In this document: piece after piece, positions 28,764 to 35,530 of the stretch
How positions within the stretch are numbered: the first letter of the stretch is position 1
Layout of the letters: every line of letters starts with the position of its first letter
Origin: Aerococcus loyolae
Lineage (GTDB): Bacteria > Bacillota > Bacilli > Lactobacillales > Aerococcaceae
Reading direction: 5' to 3'
Assembly: GCF_002871915.2 (NCBI RefSeq)
Contig: NZ_CP126958.1
Coordinates: 1 to 64,000, forward strand
DNA length: 64,000 bases
The notes under the pieces: generated by a model
Told to the model about the DNA's origin: nothing
Seen by the model: the letters and a program-made list of their open reading frames with translations, nothing else
Database searches by the model: none
Position numbers and translations under genes: made by a program

Positions 28764-30137
28764 ATGGCAGATGATAATTTAATCGAGCGCATTCCGCCTC
28801 AAAGTATAGAAGCGGAACAGGCAGTCTTAGGGTCGGTGTTCTTGGATCCTGAGGTTTTTCCTGCTGTCAATGAATATATCGAACCCCAAGATTTCTATAA
28901 ACGGGCCCACCAACTCATCTTTGAAAGCATGCGGCAGCTGAATGAAGACCAAGAGGGGATTGACGTGATTACGGTTCAGGATAGCCTCTTAAGTCAAGGC
29001 ATGCTGGACAATGTCGGTGGGGCAGATTACCTCTTCGAACTAGCAACCAATACCCCAACCGCTGCCCATGCGGAATACTATGCCCAAATCGTGGAACAAA
29101 AATCGATCTTACGGAAATTAATCCATGCCTCCAATGAAATCTCAAGAGAGAGTTACGAAGAGCAGTCCGATGTCATGGACATCTTGGACCATGCCGAACG
29201 GTCGATTTTAGATGTTTCTCAAAGCCGTAACCGCAGTGGTTTTGTCCATATTGGTAAGGTCTTGAACCAGTCCTTGGATACCATCGAAGAATTATCCAAG
29301 AATAAGAAGTCGATTACGGGGCTAGCGACAGGTTATCCCGATTTAGACCGCATGACGGCCGGGTTACATGAAGACGAATTGATTATTATCGCCGCCCGCC
29401 CTGGGGTCGGGAAGACGGCTTTTGCCTTAAATATCGCTCAAAATGTTGCCACTAAACAGGGCGCAGTGGTTGCCCTTTTCTCTCTGGAAATGGGGGCTGA
29501 ATCCTTGGTTAACCGGATGTTATGTGCCGAGGGCAGTATTGATGCGGGCCGCTTGCGGACGGGGCAACTGCTGGAACAAGAGTGGTCAGACTTAATTGTG
29601 GCCATGGGGGCCTTGGGGTCTTCTGAAATTTACATTGATGATACTCCCGGGAACCGGATGGCAGAAATCCGGGCCAAGTCCCGCCGTCTCTACCAAGACA
29701 AGGGCAAGTTGGACTTGATTGTGATTGACTACTTGCAGTTGATTGAAGGGAGCCGACGGAGCGAAAACCGCCAACAAGAGGTTTCTGAAATTTCCCGGCA
29801 ATTAAAGAAATTAGCCAAAGAACTTTCTTGTCCCGTGGTTGCCTTATCCCAATTATCGCGGTCCGTAGAACAGAGGCAGGATAAACGCCCAGTTCTTAGT
29901 GATATCCGGGAATCAGGATCTATCGAACAAGATGCCGATATCGTGGCCTTCCTCTACCGCGAAGACTATTATGAGCGCGAAGATGGGGAAGAGGGCGAAG
30001 ACCAGGATGAGAATAATATCATAGAAGTCATCATTGAAAAGAACCGGGCCGGGGCTCGGGGAACCGTCAAATTGATCTTTACCAAAGAGTTCAATAAATT
30101 CTCTTCAGTCAGCTTTAGAGATGAGGAAATGGCTTAA
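28764..30137 (+). CDS. dnaB: Replicative DNA helicase DnaB
   Basis: Hexameric helicase that opens the replication fork (called DnaC in Bacillus). 457 residues: N-terminal DnaG-interaction domain (about 1-110), then a RecA-like motor with Walker A ARPGVGKTAFALN near 212-224, Walker B LIVIDYLQLI near 315-324 and the SQLSRSVEQR motif. An acidic insertion (EREDGEEGEDQDENN) interrupts the C-terminal part. GAAAGGATGG precedes the start. Complete and normal. Confidence 0.98.
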   Translation: MADDNLIERIPPQSIEAEQAVLGSVFLDPEVFPAVNEYIEPQDFYKRAHQLIFESMRQLNEDQEGIDVITVQDSLLSQGMLDNVGGADYLFELATNTPTAAHAEYYAQIVEQKSILRKLIHASNEISRESYEEQSDVMDILDHAERSILDVSQSRNRSGFVHIGKVLNQSLDTIEELSKNKKSITGLATGYPDLDRMTAGLHEDELIIIAARPGVGKTAFALNIAQNVATKQGAVVALFSLEMGAESLVNRMLCAEGSIDAGRLRTGQLLEQEWSDLIVAMGALGSSEIYIDDTPGNRMAEIRAKSRRLYQDKGKLDLIVIDYLQLIEGSRRSENRQQEVSEISRQLKKLAKELSCPVVALSQLSRSVEQRQDKRPVLSDIRESGSIEQDADIVAFLYREDYYEREDGEEGEDQDENNIIEVIIEKNRAGARGTVKLIFTKEFNKFSSVSFRDEEMA

Positions 30138-30283
30138 TGACTGAACTCTGAATGGGAGCAATTTTGCTTGAAATTCCGCTATCCTATAAGGAAATTGCGA
30201 ATTATGGCTACTTTTTCCTCCTAAAATGAAAAAAAGTCTTGCATTTTAGGTCAAACAGGAGTAACATTATAAAGGTAGTCAAC

Positions 30284-30356
30284 GGATCCTTAGCTCAGTT
30301 GGTAGAGCAACGGACTCTTAATCCGTGGGTCGAGGGTTCGAGCCCCTCAGGATCCA
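30284..30356 (+). tRNA. tRNA-Lys (CTT anticodon)
   Basis: Acceptor GGATCCT with AGGATCC, D-loop AGCTCAGTTGGTAGAGCA, anticodon stem ACGGA/TCCGT with loop CTCTTAA, T-loop GGTTCGAGCCCC. Discriminator A, CCA not encoded. A stable terminator follows. It marks the edge of an accessory patch with toxin-antitoxin and IS sequences, a common arrangement at tRNA genes. Confidence 0.96.
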
Positions 30357-30364
30357 TTTATGAG

Positions 30365-30413
30365 ACAGAGCGCGCTAACAAGTACTTGAAAAGCTTGTTA
30401 GTGCGCTGTTTTT
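30365..30413 (+). terminator. Intrinsic terminator of tRNA-Lys
   Basis: GCTAACAAG and CTTGTTAG, extended by CGC/GCG and ACAG/CTGT with a small bulge, followed by five T. Confidence 0.88.
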
Positions 30414-30574
30414 GTATATGAGGATAGATGATGATAAGGCCATATTTCCGGTTCAGGACGGAAGAAAAGACGGAAGACATTTCTACCCCCATTGCTGACT
30501 TGGTAATATATATTACTTAAATAATTTCCATCAAGAGAGCTTTTTTGCTGTAATTCTGTCCTATTTTGGGCATA

Positions 30575-30708
30575 AGAAAAAGCCTATCAGCGGTAAAGAT
30601 ATAATAGGCTTAACCATTGCGGTTATTGAGCTAATTCTTACACTAATAGACTTAATCAAAAATCTTTAATAATTTTCTTACGAGGCTAGTACGCTAGTCC
30701 CGTCCCTT
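30575..30708 (-). ncRNA. Putative antisense RNA of type I toxin-like unit 1
   Basis: On the minus strand a promoter, TTCATT (30738-30743), 17-bp spacer, TATAAT (30715-30720), points into a short plus-strand frame for a hydrophobic peptide. The transcript would end at a hairpin, AAGCCTAT (30580-30587) with ATAGGCTT (30604-30611), followed by T-rich sequence. The plus-strand frame (about 30555-30669) ends DIIGLTIAVIELILTLIDL and resembles the peptide at 30980-31144 but has no ATG, so the unit may be decayed. Confidence 0.4.
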
Positions 30709-30750
30709 GTTTTTATTATATCATGTCTGTAAGATCTAATGAATCTAATT

Positions 30751-30927
30751 TTACTCATTTAGTGCCTCTAGTAAGTCATTAACATTATCATAAGTTTTTA
30801 CTTGGTCGCCTTCCGCTTCTGCCCGGGCTTGCCTGTTCTTAATTTGCTTATTTGTCGCTAGTTTGTTCGGTAATTCGTCTGCTTTTTCTTTTAAATCGCC
30901 ATCAACTCTTATGTTAATCCTAGTCAT
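30751..30927 (-). CDS. RelB/DinJ-like antitoxin, shortened
   Basis: 58-residue product starting MTRINIRVDGDLKEKADEL, the typical ribbon-helix-helix start of RelB/DinJ antitoxins, and ending KTYDNVNDLLEALNE, a typical toxin-wrapping tail. The middle (NKLATNKQIKNRQARAEAEGD) lacks the usual helix pair with the MSTAFTIFLKQ-like sequence, so about 25-30 residues seem to be missing. A GAGG site lies 8-10 bp before the ATG. No RelE/YafQ toxin frame follows. It is probably an orphan or internally deleted antitoxin. Confidence 0.6.
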   Translation of the reverse strand: MTRINIRVDGDLKEKADELPNKLATNKQIKNRQARAEAEGDQVKTYDNVNDLLEALNE

Positions 30928-30979
30928 ATAAATAACCTCATCTATTATTATTTCATACTAATTGTATCTCATTGTTAAC

Positions 30980-31144
30980 ATGATGAACACTAACAAAAAA
31001 GTTGGCCATTTATATCATCCTATTTACATAAAAAAGCGGCCCAAAGACCGCTCAAACATTGAATTATCAATTGCATACATTGGGCTAATAACGGCAATTA
31101 TTAGCTTGATAATAGCTTTAATCCAAATTGTAACAATGCTGTAG
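30980..31144 (+). CDS. Small hydrophobic peptide, type I toxin-like
   Basis: 54 residues from ATG 30980 (ATG 30983 also possible). A basic first half is followed by one membrane helix, IELSIAYIGLITAIISLIIA, and a short tail. Such single-span peptides paired with a convergent antisense RNA are the design of Fst, TxpA and holin-like toxins; this peptide belongs to no named one that I recognise. A minus-strand promoter and terminator bracket it. The ribosome binding site is poor, and the hairpin over the 5' half could hide it, as is common in such toxins. Confidence 0.45.
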   Translation: MMNTNKKVGHLYHPIYIKKRPKDRSNIELSIAYIGLITAIISLIIALIQIVTML

Positions 31145-31183
31145 TAATTCCACAAAACGGGCACTTAATGCACCCAACCTTTG
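31030..31183 (-). ncRNA. Putative antisense RNA of type I toxin-like unit 2
   Basis: Minus-strand promoter TTGTTG (31212-31217), 17-bp spacer, TATAAT (31189-31194). The RNA would run through the end of the peptide gene and stop at AGCGGTC/GGCCGCT (31035-31052) followed by six T. Size about 150 nt. The layout repeats that of unit 1. Confidence 0.45.
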
Positions 31184-31411
31184 CTTTTATTATATCACGC
31201 TAGTAAGCAGGCAACAAGATGATCAAAAAGAAAAAGCGGATTTATCCTATCGCTACTGGTCGAGTGTGTCCAATCGTCAAAAATCACTCTCCTTGGACAA
31301 TAAAGTTTGGTAAATTGTAAAATGAAGTGCATAGAGAAAAGGACGACAAAAAACCAGTGATGCTCTATACTTAAAAGCGTCTAAACCCAAGTAAAGGAGC
31401 ACTCACTGGCT

Positions 31412-32482
31412 ATGAAACATTCTAACACGAAACCTAGATCATATACACACCTTTCTGCAGAAAAACGCGGAATTATCCAAGCAATGCACCAAGAAGGACA
31501 TAAACAGAAAGAGATTGCTGACGCCGTTGGCGTCAATCAATGCACCATATCTCGTGAACTAAAACGTGGAAAAACACGTCAAATGAACTATGATCATACC
31601 TACGTTGATGTCTATCTTGCAGAAACTGGCTCGCGTGTTTATAAAGATAATCGGTCAAATTCTAAAGCCAGAGGCGCTTTGTATGGAAAATCTAACTTCA
31701 TTAAAGCCTTTGAGGAAGCCTTACTGACACCTAAAGAAGACCGTATTTTCAGTGTTGATACGTTTATTCATGATTACCGCAGAAAACACCCTTTAGAAAG
31801 AGTTCCTTGCACCAAAACCATGTATAAATATATCAATCTTGGTTTATTAAATGTGAGGAATATTGATCTTCCTATGAAAACAAGGATTCGTCCAAGAAAA
31901 CAACCTAGTGAACCGCGTGGGACGAATAAAAAGGTATTTGGAAAAAGCATTGATCAGCGATGCCCAGACGTCCTTTCAAGAGAAGAATTTGGTCACTGGG
32001 AGCTTGACCTCGTGATAGGAAAGAAGACTAAAGGAGAGCCATGTCTTATTACTCTAGTTGAACGGAAAACGCGAAAATTCCTCACCAAGAAGACTTGGAA
32101 GTGGGATGCAGATTCCATTGTAAAATCGGTTAAAAAGGTGATTCTTAAAGAGGGTCAAGCGTGTTTTAAAACCTTAACGACCGATAACGGCAGTGAATTT
32201 TCTAAACTATCTCAGCTTGAGTATGCTCTGAAGGATTTGGAAGTCTTTTTCGCCCATGCCTATTCAGCTTGGGAAAAAGGCAGTAATGAGAGACATAATC
32301 GCATGTTAAGAGAATTCTTGCCCAAAGGGACAAGCTTTAAAAAGCTGACATACCAGGAACTCGCACACTATACGAATACAATAAATAATCGCTTTAGAAA
32401 GGTCTTAGATTATCAAACCCCTAACGACTGTTATAACCTAGAAGTTGCGAAACTTCAGGAAACGCTTAAAGAAGCAGGCTAA
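31412..32482 (+). CDS. IS30-family transposase (copy 1)
   Basis: 356 residues, intact. N-terminal helix-turn-helix (about 12-50: LSAEKRGIIQAMHQEGHKQK and EIADAVGVNQCTISRELKRG). A DDE integrase core follows: D199 in HWELDLVIG, D258 in TTDNGSEF, E293 in KGSNERHNRMLREF. AAAGGAGC precedes the ATG. Identical in sequence to the other two copies in the window, which indicates recent transposition. Confidence 0.97.
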   Translation: MKHSNTKPRSYTHLSAEKRGIIQAMHQEGHKQKEIADAVGVNQCTISRELKRGKTRQMNYDHTYVDVYLAETGSRVYKDNRSNSKARGALYGKSNFIKAFEEALLTPKEDRIFSVDTFIHDYRRKHPLERVPCTKTMYKYINLGLLNVRNIDLPMKTRIRPRKQPSEPRGTNKKVFGKSIDQRCPDVLSREEFGHWELDLVIGKKTKGEPCLITLVERKTRKFLTKKTWKWDADSIVKSVKKVILKEGQACFKTLTTDNGSEFSKLSQLEYALKDLEVFFAHAYSAWEKGSNERHNRMLREFLPKGTSFKKLTYQELAHYTNTINNRFRKVLDYQTPNDCYNLEVAKLQETLKEAG

Positions 32483-32587
32483 AGTGCTTAACAAAGCATA
32501 GAGATTCAGTGTGGGCCAGTCAAGGTCCGCTTCGCTCTCCACCTTGACAGCCCCACCCTGAATCTCTAAATGATAATCAAGCACTTT
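32481..32587 (+). other. Long nested hairpin in the IS tail
   Basis: Outer stem AAAGTGCTT (32481-32489) with AAGCACTTT (32579-32587); middle stem TAGAGATTCAG (32499-32509) with CTGAATCTCTA (32558-32568); inner stems GTGGG with CCCAC and GTCAAGGT (32519-32526) with ACCTTGAC (32541-32548). It starts within the transposase stop codon. Conserved in all three copies. It could terminate transcription or protect the mRNA; it has no T-run right behind it. Confidence 0.7.
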
Positions 32588-32732
32588 AAGCTAGAGAAAA
32601 ACGGGCCAAGAATTATTGACTTTATCAGCTTTTTAGTTATTTGGCATGACACTGGGATTTTTTAAAATAAATATGCACTTGATATTGCAATTTACCGACA
32701 ATAAAGTTTTCTTATATTAAGCAAAATTTTCC

Positions 32733-32761
32733 TTTACTTTTTCATGTGAAAGTTGTAACAT
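32733..32761 (+). promoter_or_regulatory. Promoter P1 with Rex-like operator
   Basis: TTTACT (32733-32738), 17-bp spacer, TAACAT (32756-32761). The 18-mer ATGTGAAAGTTGTAACAT (32744-32761) covers spacer and -10 and resembles Rex sites (TTGTGA-6-TCACAA; 10 of 12 arm positions). The same arrangement recurs at 32968-32996. A hairpin with a TTCG loop follows at 32768-32785. Confidence 0.5.
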
Positions 32762-32800
32762 ATAGAGGTGACAGTTCGCTGTCACTATACCATATTCATT

Positions 32801-32876
32801 GTGGTCATTCGAATAAGGGTAGCTTGTTGGTATCTGATGAAAATTTTCCTTGGGTATTTCAATGGGCTACCTCTTT
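32801..32876 (+). other. Hairpin element A upstream of the alcohol dehydrogenase
   Basis: GTGGTCATTCGAATA, then GGGTAGCTTG pairing with a matching ATGGGCTACC about 40 nt later, then CTCTTTT. A related element lies downstream of the same gene (34225-34310). Possibly a leader RNA or small RNA with terminator. Confidence 0.45.
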
Positions 32877-32967
32877 TCGTATTTATAGCTATTAAGCGCA
32901 ATTTTTAAGTCGAACGAAATGGTCTTAATTCATACGCTTTGGCTCTTTAAGTCCTTTAAAAGATTGC

Positions 32968-32996
32968 TTTACTTTTCCATGTGAAAGTTATAACAT
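32968..32996 (+). promoter_or_regulatory. Promoter P2 with Rex-like operator
   Basis: TTTACT (32968-32973), 17 bp, TAACAT (32991-32996), with operator-like ATGTGAAAGTTATAACAT (32979-32996). It is about 50 bp before the alcohol dehydrogenase gene and should drive it. NADH-sensing Rex would be a sensible regulator of this fermentation gene. Confidence 0.55.
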
Positions 32997-33044
32997 ATTA
33001 AATGAAAACGGATACATAAAGGAAAATGTGAAAGGAGTCTTATC

Positions 33045-34196
33045 ATGACTTATCGTATGATTCTTAATGAACGTTCTTATTTTGGGCCCGGAGCTATTCA
33101 ACATATTCCTGAAGAGTTTCGTGGCAAGGATTTGACCAAAGCGGCCATCATCACTGACCGGGGTCTAGTTGATGCGGGTGTGGTTAGACAAGTGACCGAT
33201 CTATTAGATGAAAATGATATTCCTTATGATGTTTTTGACCAAGTGGAAGCCAACCCAAGTGTCAATACGGTGAAGGCTGGTGTCGACTTTGTCAAAGAAA
33301 GTGGGGCGGACTGCATTATTGCTATTGGTGGGGGTTCCTCCATGGATACTTCTAAGGCAGTCGGCATCATTATCGAAAACCCCGAATTTGCTGATGTGGT
33401 TTCGTTAGAAGGAACCGCACCGACTAAGAACAAGGCCATGATGACCTTTGCGGTACCAACCACAGCAGGAACTGGGGCTGAAGTCACCATTAACTACGTG
33501 ATTACTGACACCGATAAGAAACGTAAATTCGTCTGTGTTGATCCTAATGATATTCCTGATATCGCCTTTGTGGACAGTGAAATGATGATGTCCATGCCTG
33601 AGAAGTTAACGGCTGCTACCGGGATGGATGCTTTGACCCATGCTATTGAAGGCTATATTACCCCCGGTGCCTGGGAAATGAGTGACATGGTCCATATCAA
33701 GGCCATTGAAATGATCGGCCGGTCCATCCGCAAGGCAGTGGAAGGAGATCCCAAAGCCAAAGAAGATATGGCAAGCGCTCAATATATTGCAGCCATGGGT
33801 TATTCTAATGTTGGTTTAGGCCTGGTGCATGGCATGTCCCACCCCCTAAGTGCTTGGTATGGCATCCCTCATGGTCAAGCCAATGCGATCCTTCTGCCGG
33901 TTGTGATGCGCTATAACAAAGACTACACCGGAGAAAAATACCGAGACATTGCCAAGGCTCTAGGTGTAGAGGGAACAGATACAATGAGTATTGAAGAAGC
34001 CCGTGATGCCGCTTGCCAAGCCACCTTATCCATTGCTCAAGATGTCGGCATGATTGCTAAGTTGAGTGACTTGGGTGTCAAGGCTGAGGACATTCCTTTA
34101 GTCGCTAAGGATGCCATGGCTGACGTCTGCACGCCAGGTAACCCACGCCCAGCCCAATTAGATGAAGTCATCGCACTCTATGAAAGTCTGATGTAG
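33045..34196 (+). CDS. Iron-containing alcohol dehydrogenase (FucO/butanol dehydrogenase type)
   Basis: NAD(P)H-dependent alcohol/aldehyde oxidoreductase of 383 residues. The nucleotide-binding domain has IAIGGGSSMDTSKAVG near 85-100. Metal ligands lie in DALTHAIEGYI and in the pair GLVHGMSHPLSAWYGIPHG. Closest by pattern to lactaldehyde reductase and 1,3-propanediol or butanol dehydrogenases, but substrate cannot be assigned. AAAGGAG precedes the ATG. Flanked by two related hairpin elements and preceded by duplicated Rex-like promoters. Confidence 0.93.
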   Translation: MTYRMILNERSYFGPGAIQHIPEEFRGKDLTKAAIITDRGLVDAGVVRQVTDLLDENDIPYDVFDQVEANPSVNTVKAGVDFVKESGADCIIAIGGGSSMDTSKAVGIIIENPEFADVVSLEGTAPTKNKAMMTFAVPTTAGTGAEVTINYVITDTDKKRKFVCVDPNDIPDIAFVDSEMMMSMPEKLTAATGMDALTHAIEGYITPGAWEMSDMVHIKAIEMIGRSIRKAVEGDPKAKEDMASAQYIAAMGYSNVGLGLVHGMSHPLSAWYGIPHGQANAILLPVVMRYNKDYTGEKYRDIAKALGVEGTDTMSIEEARDAACQATLSIAQDVGMIAKLSDLGVKAEDIPLVAKDAMADVCTPGNPRPAQLDEVIALYESLM

Positions 34197-34224
34197 GACT
34201 TTTCACTGAATATTTTATATAATC

Positions 34225-34310
34225 GAGGTCATTCGAATACAGCTAGCCAACTAGAGTAAGCACGTGGAAAACAAGTCTTCACTATTTCTCTTTTTGGCTA
34301 GCTCTTTCTA
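34225..34310 (+). other. Hairpin element B downstream of the alcohol dehydrogenase
   Basis: GAGGTCATTCGAATAC followed by a perfect 10-bp stem, AGCTAGCCAA (34241-34250) with TTGGCTAGCT (34294-34303), then CTTTCT. It shares its opening sequence and layout with element A, but the stem is different. A TATAAT at about 34218-34223 could start a short RNA here. Confidence 0.45.
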
Positions 34311-34598
34311 TATAAAAAGACCCTGCTTAAAACGGGTCTGAGAAATTTAAGTGTCTATTTAAGTGTCTAATGGACTTTTTTTATTAAAAAATGTACTTTT
34401 GTTTATTTATTTACATAAACAAAACCTAATATTTACTAGAAATTTACAATCGAATGCTAAAGTAAGAGTGTAAGATTATTCGACCTCTATTTTCTCAAGT
34501 GTCCTTCTTTAAATGATTGGCAAATTATTTAATGTTTGAGAAAAGGTTATCTTATACCGCTTCTGTTGCAACCCTCCCCATGCGACAGGGGCTTTTTT
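34311..34598. other. Intergenic region without a gene
   Basis: Contains an AGACCC/GGGTCT hairpin (about 34318-34337), a short direct repeat TTAAGTGTCTA (about 34348-34368) and a weak CCCC/GGGG hairpin followed by eight T (34576-34598) reading on the plus strand. No convincing frame. The short plus-strand frame near 34517 has no ribosome binding site and runs into the opposite gene. Confidence 0.5.
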
Positions 34599-35030
34599 TT
34601 AATGCGATTGATAATCATCGTCCTCGTAGTATTCATGGTTGTAAGCATCTCCCAAGTAGTCGCCTGCTTGGTCAGGACTGGCTTGGCTATGGTGGATTTG
34701 GAAGACCTTTTCAGGATTCATCTGGGCTTCATCACGTTGGCGTTTGACCTTATCCTGCTTATAGATATGAATATTATGAATGAGTTTAATAATCGGCCGC
34801 ATGACAAAAGAGAAGCCCCCAATTAAAAAGAGGGTATTGCCATAAATAGCGGGCGCACCAAAGAAATTACAAATCGAGCCAATAAAATAAAGGCTCCCGG
34901 TAAAAATATCATTGATTAATGAAATAATGGTATAGACATTCTGAAAATATAAACGTAGGGGACCGATCTTGACCACGATGTCCTCTGCTTCTGAATTTTC
35001 TTCATAGGTTTTTCTTTTTAATTTTGCCAT
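34599..35030 (-). CDS. YrhK-domain membrane protein
   Basis: 143 residues. A basic N-terminus leads to a YrhK-like core: a first hydrophobic segment NVYTIISLINDIFTGSLYFI and a second, YGNTLFLIGGFSFVMRPII, with the family-typical charged tail starting IHNIHIYKQDK. The C-terminus is acidic and His/Tyr-rich. Function of the domain is unknown. ATG at 35030 follows AGGAGG; upstream in-frame codons lack one. It stands alone, behind a bidirectional terminator at 35134-35202. Confidence 0.65.
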   Translation of the reverse strand: MAKLKRKTYEENSEAEDIVVKIGPLRLYFQNVYTIISLINDIFTGSLYFIGSICNFFGAPAIYGNTLFLIGGFSFVMRPIIKLIHNIHIYKQDKVKRQRDEAQMNPEKVFQIHHSQASPDQAGDYLGDAYNHEYYEDDDYQSH

Positions 35031-35133
35031 TGAAATCCTCCTTATATCAAAGATAGGCGATAAGGAGAGGATAGTCAATTAGACCCAGCCTAGCTAAAAG
35101 CAAGCGACTAAGTCACAAAGGCTATTAACAATA

Positions 35134-35202
35134 AAAAACGAAGCCTTGCTTGCCACGCTCCACTCTCCTATGGGGCGGGGCATTTTTTAGGGCTTCGTTT
35201 TT
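35134..35202 (-). terminator. Bidirectional terminator with nested stem
   Basis: AAAAACGAAGCC (35134-35145) and GGCTTCGTTTTT (35191-35202) form a 12-bp outer stem. Within it GCCACGCTCC and GGGGCGGGGC form a second GC-rich stem. T-runs exist on both strands. It separates the trpB side from yrhK. Confidence 0.75.
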
Positions 35203-35285
35203 AATGAGGAAGAAAATGTCTTATTGATTTAAGAATAATTAGTTATAGTTTGTTTCATTCTTTGTAGACTTGTCGCACTCTGTTC

Positions 35286-35404
35286 AAACGTGCTCCAAGT
35301 GCAGAGCAAGCGTCCACTTCAGAAAATGACGACGAATTCTCTTTGAGAATTCTTACGTCCTTTTCTTCCAGTGGTCTTGCTCTTTGATGCACTTGACGCA
35401 CTCT
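35286..35404 (-). repeat. Structured repeat R4a
   Basis: Minus-strand copy. Stem CAAGTGC plus AGAGCAAG with CTTGCTCT and GCACTTG. The upper stem equals that of R3 and the lower stem is different. Second of two tandem copies behind trpB. Confidence 0.8.
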
Positions 35405-35408
35405 GTTC

Positions 35409-35524
35409 AAACCTGCTCCAGTCACAGGACGAACGTCCGCTTCAAAAACTGGTAACGCTCAAGCTAGTTGTGCTTATTCCAGTTTTCTCCAGCGATTTCG
35501 TCCTTTGTTGTGACTGTCACACTC
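35409..35524 (-). repeat. Structured repeat R4b directly 3' of trpB
   Basis: Minus-strand copy beginning 6 bp after the trpB stop codon. Stem CAGTCAC plus AGGACGAA with TTCGTCCT and GTGACTG, the same pair of stems as R6. Box TGTCACACTCT at 35514-35524. Confidence 0.8.
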
Positions 35525-35530
35525 TGTTCT

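Larger units (their letters stand above)
31309..32696 (+). mobile_element. IS30-family insertion sequence, copy 1 (1388 bp, complete)
   Basis: Terminal inverted repeats begin GGTAAATTGTAAAATGAAGT on the left and read GGTAAATTGCAATATCAAGT inward from the right. The element is flanked by a perfect 13-bp direct repeat, GACAATAAAGTTT (31296-31308 and 32697-32709), the target duplication. One transposase gene and a long hairpin in the tail. I see no base differences from copy 2. Confidence 0.95.

Noticed and set aside
30239..30421. 60-codon frame over tRNA-Lys
   Set aside because: It is the tRNA and its terminator read as protein.
31219..32895. A 91-codon frame that becomes continuous when IS copy 1 and one 13-bp repeat are removed
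   Set aside because: It has no ribosome binding site or family resemblance, and it runs across promoter P1, the TTCG hairpin and hairpin element A, so it is probably chance and not an interrupted gene.
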